Shown here piece after piece: positions 1 through 10,900 of a stretch of DNA of 64,000 nt. The stretch lies in NCBI RefSeq assembly GCF_029633865.1, contig NC_079211.1, forward strand, positions 144,912,270 through 144,976,269, written 5' to 3'. Both the position numbers and the translations under genes were made by a program. Numbering within the stretch: position 1 is the stretch's first letter; every line of letters begins with the position of its first letter. The notes below the pieces were generated by a model, which worked only from the letters and a program-made list of their open reading frames with translations, was not told the DNA's origin and made no database searches. Source of the DNA: Lampris incognitus. Taxonomy: Eukaryota; Chordata; Actinopteri; Lampriformes; Lampridae.

Positions 1-86
1 TTCAAGCCAATTAGCCTAGACATTTATGGACTCATGTAGAGCCAAACTGCCTTCGAATATAAAATTGTAAAAAATGTATTAAGTGG
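1..86. repeat. Flank block X, inverted copy at 41127-41217
   Basis: These 86 bases, joined across the LINE insertion to 5582-5586, read as the reverse complement of 41127-41217 with only about seven differences by eye. The block may continue left of the window. No coding potential is seen. It is adjacent to block Y at 5587, which also has a partner near 41.66 kb. Confidence 0.85.
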
Positions 87-3000
87 TTTCCGGTTCCGCC
101 ACCGAGAGAATGGCAGCCTAATTTTCGAGCTCCCCGACGGTTTTGAGAAATAACCCCAAAAATTTAAGTTCTGTTAACCTTGTACAACCTAATACAGCGT
201 CAGGCTAACCTGGAAGCTAGGCTGATAGACCAGGAGGGCCGAGCCGAGCGCGGGGAGATCATTTAAGGGTTTACGGAATACCCGAAGATAAAGAGGGCAC
301 TGATACGGTTGGCTTTATAGACAACTCATTTAAAAGCGCGTTGGACCTTCCCCGTGTCAGAGACCTCGGAACTGAGTGGGCACACCGGGCATTAGCACCA
401 AAGCCCAGTAGCCCGCAGGCAAAGCCCCGATCTCTAGTGGGCAAATTCGGGAGTTATAGGACGAAAGAGGAGGTGCTCTGGAGAGCCTGGCAGGAAAAAA
501 GTGTTCTGCAACAATGCCTGCTTTTACATCAACAAGGACCCCCCCCCCTTGGAAGTGCTTAAGAAACGTAGTGAATAATAAGCCGAAGCCAAGGAAGTTT
601 TGAAAGAAAAACAAAGTTTCAGACACGGTACCCTGCAAAGATGGGGGTCTTCTACGTCGACGGCACCCGGCTATACAAGGATGCTACGGAGGCAACGAGG
701 GATATGGCTTCGCGAGGATTCCCAGTGTCTGTGGTGAAGTCCTCCGCCTCTCCGCATCAAGAGGAGACCGGGCTCCTGTCTACGTGGCGGGGAGACAGCG
801 CGACCGGGGTGTAGATCAAGAACTCAACTCAGCGGAAGGCAGCACACAGCCCAAGAAAGACCTCCACTCTCAATATAAAGAGAATCTCCAGAAATTCAGA
901 AGGCGATGACCCCCCGCAACAGGAGACTGATGGTCTACAGTTTTGGCTCAAATGCAGATAAGTTTGATCTGATTTCTGAGTGCTGTGCCTTACCATGGTT
1001 ATTTACATAGCTACATATAAATCCTACAGTTCTATTTTCTAACTAATTAAAAGAGTCGGGACTTGTTAATTGGCAAACTGTTCACAATTTGTTTTGTTTT
1101 TGTTTTTTCTTCTCTCTATAATCTCACTATTATTTACAACTTTATTTGGACATTGGCTAGCATGCGGCCACACCTTAGGGCCCCACCTCTGTTGCAACGT
1201 GGGACATTCCCTTATGGGAGCTTTGACTTTACAAAGCCCCGTAAGGCTCTTTTGAAACGAGCCTCAACATCGGAAACAACTGTTCATAACTGTTTCGGTG
1301 GTATTTTGTTAAAAATTGTTTTGACTCGGTTCTTGTTTTATGTTTGTTTCCTGGAAGAGATATTTTTGTTGTACAAATCTAATGCCAGTAGAGACATCGG
1401 GAGCGGTTTATTTGTGGTAACCAATGTAGGAGACTATGAATAAGCAAGTCCTTAAAGTTATTTCATATAATGTGGATGGGATTTTAAACCCAGCTAAGAG
1501 AAGTCAAATACTGTCAAAAATGAAAAGGGAAAATGCACAGATAGTGCTCCTGCAAGAGACGCATCTCACTTCAGTAGAACATGAAAACCTAAAAAGAATG
1601 GGGTTTTCGAGGGTGTATTATTCATCCTATATAAATCAGGTCATAGAAGAGGCGTAGCAATTTTAATATCACAAAAAGTACCATTTGAACAACTTTCAGA
1701 GGTTTCGGACAAGGAAGGGAGGTATATATGAGTCTCAGGAAAATAGATGACACTATCATAACACTGGGTAGCATTTATGTCCCCCCTGGAAGTGATTTTG
1801 CTTTTTACTGAAAAATATTTGATTTGATGATAGGGGCCACAGGAATTGTCATATGCGGTGGAGACTGGAACGTACGTCTCAACCCAAAACTAGATTCATC
1901 AAAAAACTCATCCGCTACATTATTACATAGGAAAATTAATGTTCTAATGGCAGAACTGGGCATATTAGATCTTTGGAGAGATTTTTATTCATCAGGCCGT
2001 GATTATACTTTTTCATTCATGCCCCCATGATGTATACTCGAGGATAGATTATTTTTTTGTGTTAAAGAGAGACCGCCATAGAATGCGTAGTTGCAATATT
2101 GGAAGTATTGACTTAACTGATCATGCACCTCTCTCTTGCACTATACATATCAGAGATAACCTGGGGGGAACATTGTGGAGGCTAAATACAAGTGTCCTAA
2201 ACAACCCACAATTTGAGACTCAAATGAGAGAGGAATTAAAATGTTGCTAGAAGAGAATGATAAGCGAGAGGTTGATTCGGCTATAGTATGGGATACCTTA
2301 AAAGCAGTCGTTGGGGGGGAAATTATATCTTTCTGTGCACATAAAAAGAAAGAAAAACAATTAAGACTAATAAATCTTAATAAAGAATTAAAAGATCTTG
2401 AGACACAACATAAAAGGGAATAAAAACCTAATCTGATGACAAAAATAAAGAAAATTAGAAATGAAATAAATATATTGTGTTCACAGGAAATTGAAAAAAG
2501 ATGATATTTACAAAACAGAAATATTATGAGTCAGGCTCAAAATCAAGTAAACTTTTAGCAAGGAAGCTACAAAAACGACAAGCGGATAACACAGTATACA
2601 AAATAAGGAACCCGGTCTCTAAGACCATACAATATAAACAAGATGAAATACAAAAAACGTTTAAAAAAATACTACGTCCTTGTACACACAACCCCGCTTG
2701 GAGGACGAGCAACAAATTGGAAAGTTCCTTGATTCTCTCAATTTACCTGTTCTATCAGAGGAACAAAATCAAACATTAACAGGTGCATTAACTGAGACGG
2801 AGCTAAACAGTGCAATCTGCAGGCTCAAAGCGAATAAGTCACCCGGTCCGGATGGCTTCCCGTCAGAGTGGTATAAGGCTTTTCGACTCAAGTTAATACA
2901 AAACCTTCTTCGGGCTTGCAATACATGTTTAATGGATGCTAAAATGCCTCCATCATGGAGTGAGGCAGTTATCTCGGTTATCCCAAAGGAGGGAAAGGAC

Positions 3001-5563
3001 AGATTAGAATGTGGATCATACAGACCAATTTCAGTGCTGAATATTGATTACAAATTATATACAGCCATCTTTGTCAAAAGACTGGAAAAGATCCTTCCCC
3101 AGCTTATACATAATGACCATACTGGGTTTATCCCACAAAGATGAGCTCACGATAATATTGGACGATCATTGCACATATTAAACCCTATCCAACATTATAA
3201 ATGGGAAGCCCTGTTAGTTAGTCTGGATGCTGAGAAGGCTTTTGAGTCAGTGAGTTGGCTGTTCTTATACAATGGTCTTGAAAAATTTGGCCTACACAAA
3301 ACTTTGTAAAGGGCATCCGTACGTTATATAATAAACCATTAGCCTGAATTAAAATAAATGGGTACCTTTCAGACACTATTATATTAGAGCGTGGTTCGAG
3401 ACAAGGGTGCCCAATCTCACCGTTACTCTTTGCAAGAGGCTCAATATAAAGCGCACAGTGGATAACGCAGACTGAAAGCATCAAAGGCATCTGCATAAAT
3501 GAAGACCACAAACTGGCTTTGTACGCTGATGATATTTTGATTTATTTAACTAAACCTCCGAACTCATTTTCTGAATTAATGAAACTCCTAGAAACATTTG
3601 GTAGATATGCAGGATACAAACTAAATGTAAAGAAAACGCAAATTTTGGCTTTTAATTATACACCCTCAAAACACCTAAGGGAAAAATTCCACCTTAATTG
3701 GAATCGGAACTCATTGAAATATTTAGGAATATACTTACCGAAAAAAATCTCAACACTGACAGAGATAAATTATGGTCCCCTCTTAACAAAATTAAAGACG
3801 ACATACATGGATGGAATGCTGTCTCTTTCCTTGGTCTCAGTCATCGAATTGATTCTGTAAAGATGAACATCCTTCCACGATATCTCTATTTATTTCAAGC
3901 ACTCCCTGTAGAAATTTCTTCAAAACAATTCTCCAAATTGAATAAGATCATTTCCAGATTTATTTGGCAGGGAAAAAAACCCAGGGTTAAACTCAAAACT
4001 CTACAACTACCAAGGGAGGAAGGAGGAATGTCATTACCCTGTTTCAAGGATTATTTTTATGCAGCTCAGACTAAACCCTTAATCAACATATGTAACCCAA
4101 CATTTCATGCCAGGTGGAAAGATATTGAACTCTCTATTATGAATGATTCTCCAATTCATGCAGTATTGGCTCAAAAAATTAGGAAGGTTTATAGATAAGG
4201 TGCAAAATCCATGGGTTAACGCCCAACTAAAAATCTGGAATATGATAAGAGAAGAATATAAACTGGGCTATACATTACAGATATTTCAATGGTGTGCCTA
4301 TGATCCTGAATTCAAACCTAATAAAATGGATTATAGATTTAATTCCTGGATTTCAAAACGAATAACAACATTCTATTTGCTAACAGAAAAGGGACACTTA
4401 AAAGACTGAAAAGTTGAGGAAAGAATATGATCTTGAAAAATCTGATTTTTATAGGTATCTCCGGTTACGTAATCATTTTGAACATAACATTAAAGATAAA
4501 ACAGACGTTAATGATCCTATACTGAGGATATTTATTGGTGCCTATCAAAAAGACCCAAATAGGGGTGTTGTCTTGAGATTTTATAAAGGCCTTATGACAA
4601 AAAAATCCCACTCTACAGAATACATCAAAGAAAAATTAAAAAAAGAAGGTAACTTTACAATATCAAATGAGGATTGGCTTGATGTATGTAAATTCCATTG
4701 GAAATGCACCAACTCCCACATATAGCGGGAGTTTGGGTGGAAGTGTTTTAGTTGATTTTTTTTTTTTACTGCACCAAACAGAAAGCACATATTGATGGGG
4801 GGGGGGGGGACACCAAATGTTGGAGACGGTGTGGACTTCAGGAAGCCAACCACTGGCACATATTCTGGGAGTGCCCAATGATAAGACCTTTCTGGGCAGA
4901 GCTTCACAAAGCATTGGAAAGCATACTTAATAATGATCTGCCCTTGTAATTTTCCACAATATTCTTAGGAAATACCGATTTCCAGGCAGGATGGCCGGAT
5001 GAATATTTATTTGGTATTTTGACATGTTCTGGTAAAAAAGCACTCAAGACATTGGTTACTTCTTGAACCCCCCACAATACAGGAGTGAATAAATATAGTA
5101 AATGACATTTATGTTATGGAAAAGATAACTATTTCCCTCCGTCTTCAGAAAAAGAAGTTTGTTAAATTCTGGACGGAGTGGGTCAAATATGTGAGGCCCT
5201 TAAGGCCAGATTTTGTGGAGATATTGAATTAATTAGATTTTAATACACCCTCTCTCTCTACCCTCACAATCCTTTTCCCTACCATGCATTGGGAACCTTC
5301 ACACTCTCCCTACCACAAACTGGGAATCCTCATATCAACTCTCTCCTGTATAGTCTTATGTACACACGTTACCTCTCCCAAATTGTATAAAGTTCTTAAA
5401 GTTTGCCTTTTTTTCTATATGCATGTATGTATGTATATATATGTTCTTTGTTTTTTTTACGTGTAAGTTTTTTAAAAAAAAACTAAATGGCAGAAGAAAA
5501 TTAAACTGTTATTGTTTTGATATACATTTTGTAATATATACTGCTGTGAAAAATAAAGAATTA
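87..5563 (+). mobile_element. L1/Tx1-like LINE, decayed, with target-site duplication
   Basis: A non-LTR retrotransposon of the L1/Tx1 type on the plus strand. The 5' part (about 200-560) carries remnants of ORF1, an RNA-binding protein, with a KEEVLWRAWQEK-like C-terminal motif. The ORF2 region (1436-5250) has an endonuclease and a reverse transcriptase. The element ends in an A-rich tail with AATAAA near 5550. The stretch AAAAAATGTATTAAGTGG occurs at 69-86 and again at 5564-5581, which is the target-site duplication and sets both ends. Many stops and frameshifts show that it is dead. Confidence 0.85.
1436..5250 (+). pseudogene. LINE ORF2 remnant: endonuclease and reverse transcriptase
   Basis: ORF2 would nick the target and reverse-transcribe the LINE RNA there. 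The endonuclease begins with VISYNVDGI and has LLQETHL near 1540, typical of the L1 endonuclease. The reverse transcriptase shows SPGPDGFPSEWYKAF near 2850, CGSYRPISVLN near 3010 and the catalytic YADD box at 3522-3533. The frame is broken at least at 1657, 2030, 2250, 2423, 2780, 3144, 3860, 4198 and 4410, so only pieces of about 60-170 codons remain open. The neighbouring 3' part (4414-4950) still reads like the cysteine/histidine tail region of L1 ORF2. Confidence 0.85.
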
Positions 5564-5586
5564 AAAAAATGTATTAAGTGGAGGAA

Positions 5587-5750
5587 GCTCAAGTGTGCAG
5601 TGCAGCAACCTTTAATGCAGTGTTAGTCGGACCCGCATGCGGCTCTTTGATGACTACATTGTGACCCTTTTTAAGTCTCCAATTTTGCATTTCTAGCGCT
5701 TTTTAACCAAATATTTCGCCAGATATTGTCTTGAGACATTTGCAGCGGTG
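5587..5750 (+). repeat. Flank block Y with hAT-like palindrome
   Basis: The block begins GCTCAAGTG and holds the near-palindrome CCGCATGCGGCTC at about 5632. Its partner at 41656-41830 matches at roughly 85 percent by eye. The inner part resembles blocks at 34022-34125 and 62690-62820, so it probably derives from a hAT-like transposon end. The lead-in before the palindrome is shared only with the 41.66 kb copy. Confidence 0.65.
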
Positions 5751-5763
5751 ACATTCTTTTACA

Positions 5764-6073
5764 CGCAGCAAGGAGGTTCTGGGTTTCAGTCCCGGGGTAG
5801 TCTAACCTTGAGGGTCATCCTGTGTGGAGTTTGCATGTTCTCCCCGTGTCTGCGTGGGTTTCCTCCAGGTGCTCTGGTTTCCTCCCGCAGTCCAAAGGCG
5901 TGCAGGTCAGGTGAATTGGCCGTACTAAATTGTCCCGGGGGGGTGAGAGACAGAGATGGCCTGGCGCCCTGCCCAGGGTGTTTCCCAGCCTGCCGCCCAA
6001 TGACTGCTGGAATAGGCTCCAGCATTCCTGCAACCCTGAGAGCACGATAAGCGGTTTGGATAATGGATGGATG
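5764..6073 (+). mobile_element. tRNA-headed SINE, family 1
   Basis: A polymerase III-type SINE. The B-box-like segment GGGTTTCAGTCCC sits near 5780, followed by the conserved body containing TTTGCATGTTCTCCCCGTGT and a tail that ends with repeats of GGATGG. Copies in the window lie at 34137/40413, 41870, 53629, 58471, 62401 (minus), and truncated tails at 30772 and 59917. This copy has a damaged head. Confidence 0.75.
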
Positions 6074-7062
6074 GGTGTTAAAAGCTTCGTAAAGCTTAAC
6101 ACATGGCCATCATAAAAACACACACTGTAAATTTGTCACACTTGAATGGTCTCCTCCCAGTTCTACTCTTTGTTGAGTTGTCTTCTTTCTCAGATCCCAT
6201 TTAAGACCACAGGGTTAGCGGTATCTAACACACAATGATAGTCCCAGTTCACCTAAATTGGGTCACATGAAAGAAACTGCAATAAACATCAAGGCCAGTT
6301 CTTTTCAATTGTGCTACATGTGGTTTTTGGGCAGAATTTGGCACTTTCACCCTGTCAGCAGCTAAAAACATTTGGATGGAATACCTGGGAAAGGAATATA
6401 CTATCGCCCTCTTTTTATTAATTTCCGTTGAAGCCAGGTATGAACCATCTTAAGGCTGCTCAAGGGAATATTTTTATGGTAAGCTATTACATTTTAATTG
6501 CTAGTGGTGTTCAGGATGTCCCCCAAGCCCTGATGAAAATAAAAAACAAAACTTGCATGGATTTGCTGACTTACCTATTTGTCAATTGCTGAGCATGTCC
6601 TTTGCTTCCCCTTGAAATCTTTACTGGTACACAGGAAGTGACAGATTTTACGTGTTTATAAACCAGCATTTATCTAATATGTATGTTGTATTTATGCTAC
6701 TTAAATTTAGTACTTTGATTTTGTTAGTTACACACAAATGACAAAAACGTTAAAAACCATCTGGAATGATTCTCGATTTTTGTGTTCAACCAACATGAAA
6801 CAGAATTTTGAGAATCATAGTCAACTACAACAGCATACTGCTTCATCTAATGCCAGTGGGTGGAAATTCCCATAAGAAACTTTAAAATACAGATTCACTT
6901 TTTTTGAACATGGAGCTCAAAAAAATGTTGTGGGGCATCACTTCAAATCATACAGACAATACCTTGACTGACCGTTTCACTATTGAGGAACATACCACTT
7001 TACTGAATCTTATTGCCAAGCTTCAACGAAATGTTCAAGCCATCAACAAACATAATACATCT
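6074..7062. other. Upstream intron or flank of copy A, no feature seen
   Basis: AT-rich sequence without a convincing exon, RNA gene or repeat. I searched it for the short PIWI exon expected before 7715 (an EVDDRTEAYL-like peptide) and did not find it in any frame. Confidence 0.6.
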
Positions 7063-7255
7063 GGGGCGCCCCGGTGGGTCTAATGGTAGAACGCGTACCA
7101 CATGTAAGGCTGAATCCTTACCGCCTGGGTTTAAATCCAGCCCGGGCCCTTTGCTGCATGTCATCCCCTCTCTCCCCTGCCTTTCCTGTCTCTCAACTAT
7201 CGCTATCAAACAATGGCGGAAAATGCTCAAAACAAAACAACAAAAAAACAAAACA
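7063..7255 (+). mobile_element. tRNA-derived SINE, family 2
   Basis: The head has an A-box-like GGTCTAATGGTAGAACGCG at about 7077 and a B-box GGGTTTAAATCCAGCCC at 7128. A CTGCATGTCATCCCCTCTCT body and an A-rich tail follow. The layout is that of a common fish SINE with a tRNA-like head. It lies just upstream of the first visible copy A exon. Confidence 0.75.
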
Positions 7256-7714
7256 TTAATATATCTTATTTTCGAAAACCGGAAGCTAAAATTGGGGGGG
7301 GGGGGTAAACCTATCTTTTAACCACTGTTTTGTAATTGATGGCTATGGTGACATGTTTTGTTGTTGGCCTGAGGAAGAGCTGATAGATGGTAAAGTTAAC
7401 GATTGGAGAAAAAAAAGTATTTGGAGCATTTCAGTGTGGAGACCCCACTCCTTTGTTCTATGTTTTGCAATTTTTGTCTTGCACCTACATATTCTTCTGG
7501 ATGTGTGCACACTTGGTTCCTCTTCTGATGTTTTGTTGTTTCAACCATCAGCAAGCATGAAAATGCAGAACAATGGTATCATCAGTGCTTCACCTATGCC
7601 CCACCCTCGTCTTTTTTTCTTTCTTTTTTTTTTCTGTGTTCATATTTAAGTCTGACTGGTCAAGTCAACAGAACTTTAATGTAAGATCTTGGTTTTATTC
7701 GTTTTGCTCCTAAG

Positions 7715-7915
7715 GTGGTAGTGATCCTACCCAGTAGTAGGAAGGACAAGTACGACAGCATAAAGAAGTTTCTTTGTGTGGACTTCCCCATCCCCAGCCA
7801 GTGCGTGTTGTCTCGCACCCTCAGCAAGCCACAGACTCTCATGAATGTGGTTAACAAACTTGCTCTGCAGATGGTCTGCAAGATGGGTGGGGAGCTGTGG
7901 ACTGTGGAAATCCCT
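7715..7915 (+). CDS. piwil1: Copy A exon a: start of PIWI domain
   Basis: It encodes 67 residues beginning [19 protein letters not shown] and ending [10 protein letters not shown]. The acceptor is CCTAAG and the donor GTAAGT, both phase 0. This is the first visible exon of copy A; its human counterpart follows an exon encoding the EVDDRTEAYL region. Confidence 0.92.
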
Positions 7916-10900
7916 GTAAGTATGTCTAATTCTTTTTTTCCCCCAAAGGAAAGCATTTGTGTAGGTCAGTGATTCTCAATCCAGTCCTTAGGTATTGCCA
8001 GTACTGCTGGTTTTCTATTCTGGCAGGTAGTTAATTACATTCCCCTGTGGTTCCAGATCTCAAATATCCCTGATTGTAGGTTGGATTAATTGAAACAAAT
8101 GGTGAATGAATTCAAATATCTGGCTGAATGGAAAACTAGTAGTAGAGGAGGTACCCAAGGACTATATTAAAAACCAGTGCTATAGGTTGTTTGTAAAGTA
8201 TAAAAAACTGAAATGGCCAAAATTGTTTAAAAGAATGGTACTCCTTTTACTCAAACATTAAAAAGGAGTGTAGCCTTTTCTTTAGAGCTTCTTTAAAAAT
8301 AGAATGTACTATCAGATGACTCTTTTTGCTTTATTTTATTGTTACTTTCAATATTATGGGGCTTGTCCACGTGATGTGGAGCTACAACCCTCCTAACACT
8401 GATTCACCAACTACAGATACTGCATCTCATATTCCCCATCTCACATCCAGCCTACACAACATGCCAAAACACATCCTGAAGTAGAAAATGTGAAATTATA
8501 GTTTGTGAAATGTTCTCAGATGCAGTCCCAAAACACATGACTCTACATTTCATCCATAGTAGGCCTATTGTAACTTGTTATATTGTAAAATATGTTGTTG
8601 GCCTAGCTCTTAATATTACCAGGAAACTACCAGCTAGTGATGGGCTGATATGGCCAAAATCCTATGTAGTGGTATGTTTAGAATTGTGGGTGGAAATGAA
8701 TGTTGTTGTTTTTTTTTTCATTTTCCTTTTAGTACGATTCTAGAAGTTGAGTACAACTGTTTTGTGGAAAAGATTTTTTTTCTTTTAAATTGCTTATTGA
8801 CTAATTAAATATTGTAAACAGCTATTTACTAGAACGTCGGGTTAGTAAGTAGCAATGAGACAAGGAAAGTAAACTGGCAAAGTATTTTGATCATTTCTTG
8901 ATAGTAAATACAACTGGTGATATCAGTGGTGGTAGACACCATTATGGCAAATCTGGCAGCGCACATTTTTCTACCGCTTCTAGTAACAAACCAATCACCA
9001 CTACTATTGACATATATTGTCCTTGTGCATGCTCAATAATTGAGGTAGGAGAGTCAGACAGGTGAATCAGTTCATCTGGACGCAACGTTTAGTCAGAGAA
9101 ATGTTTCATCACTTATCCAAAGTGACTTTGTCAGTCTCAACTGGAGGGGAGGGGAGAAATCCCACATTAAACAGGCCCTGGTTAAGTTGTGGTTATCCTA
9201 ACTGGGTGTTTGTCAAAGCCAGCAAGATGCCCCAAACATTGCACAACTCGATCAAATAGAGGAGAAGGACAATAGAATAGAGGAGGAGGACTGCCTAAGC
9301 GTAAACCAGTGGTGATTCCGTGTGTGGCGGGAGTGTTGGAACAGTTGAAATGTGTATTTCCAAACACCCTGTCTCGGTTGCTTTCAAACCCTAAAATATG
9401 CTGCACCAGAAATTGGTGCACCCCAAGGATCAGGTCCCCCGGCACAAACGGAGCAATATAGTGTATGCTGTTCAGTGCCGGGAGGATTGCCATGACATGT
9501 ACATCGTGGAAACCAAATAGACGCTGGCCGAGAGGATGGCACAGAAGAGCTAACCCGTCAGGCCAGGACTCCACAGTCTGCACTCATCTACGGGCCAGTG
9601 GCCAAGGATGAGGATGTGCACATCCTTGATAGGGAGGAATGCTGGTTTGAACGGGGAGTCAAAGAGGCCATCTATGTGACGAGGGAACGACCATCCCTGA
9701 ACCGGGGGGGCTCAGAGTACATGTGACGCCATCTTACAGTGCTGTGATTCCAACTAATCCCTAATCCTCTGTGAATAGTACACATTGCCAAGAGGGAAAG
9801 AGGAAGGCCAAAGAGTGAGGTTTGTGGATGTGGTGAGGGAAGACGTGTAGGGGGCTGATGTGACAGAGGAAATTGCAGAAGATGAGAAGAAATGGAAAGG
9901 AATGATCTGCTGTGGCGATCCCTAAAGGGAGCAGCTGAAAGTAATAGTAGTCGTTGAAACTAGTTAATGGTAATGCCTAATGCATATGAAACCAATGGTT
10001 GGTTTCAGTCGTTATGCAACTGTGCTGTTTATAAGGTTGAGGGATACCCGCAGTCAGTTGAGACTGACAAAGTCATTTGGATTACATGATGTTACCGTCA
10101 TTTAGCCGACGCTTTTATCCAAAGCGACTTACAATAAGTGCATTTAATGTAGGAAATCAGAACTACTAGTCATCAGAGGTCATAAGTGCATCTTCTCTCT
10201 AAACAAGCATATAAGAGCAAAACAAGTGCTAAAGTAAAAGCGTGAGAAAGAGATTTTTATTTATTTATTTATTTTGCTGGGTGAATACAATAAGTGCTAC
10301 AAGCAAGTAACAGGGTAGTAGTTTTTGAAGAGGTGAGTTTTCAACCTGTGCTGAAAGATGGGCTGCGACTCCGCTGTCCTGACATCAGTGGGGGGAGTTC
10401 ATTCCACCACTATGGGGCCAGGACAGAAAAGAGCCTCGACTGGGTCGATCGGCAGCAGGGGCCTCTGAGCGACGGGGCAACTAGGCGTCCTGAGGCAGCA
10501 GAGCGAAGTGGTCGGACGGGGGTGTAGGGCTTGACCATGACCTGGAGATGGGAGGAAACCGTTCCTTTCACTGCCCTGTAGGCTAGCACCGGAGTCTTAA
10601 ACTGGATGAGTGATGAAATGTTTCTCCCACTAAACCTGTCCAGATGAGCCGTTTCACGTTTGCATTACTGGCAGATATTGTAGGGAATCCAGACTAAAAT
10701 CTTCCAAATCCAGTCAGGAGTTTTAAATTGGAAAAGTTCTAATGGATGAATTAAACTCTTGACAGAGAACTAATCTGTAATCAAGTTTAGACTTGATGCT
10801 TATTTATTTCCTCTTCTGTAACAGCTCAAGGAGCTGATGGTTGTGGGCATTGATTGCTACCATGATAGTGTCTCTGGAAAGAGGTCCGTTGGAGCCTTGG

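Larger units (their letters stand above)
9060..10655 (+). mobile_element. Penelope-like element with inverted hammerhead-like ends, decayed
   Basis: The coding part (about 9300-9720, plus) reads as the C-terminal region of a PLE polyprotein: [20 protein letters not shown] at about 9455 is the GIY-YIG nuclease core, and [22 protein letters not shown] near 9612 is its end. Stops and shifts break it. The left end (9062-9145) carries a hammerhead-like motif on the minus strand. The right end carries the same motif on the plus strand, split into 10050-10082 and 10604-10655 by a later insertion. An RTE tail also sits inside at 9789-9950. Confidence 0.7.

Noticed and set aside
5284..5626. Frames near the LINE end
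   Set aside because: They lie in the LINE 3' UTR and A-rich tail.
8510..8743. Short frame in copy A intron 1
   Set aside because: No codon or family support and no splice context that keeps the PIWI frame.
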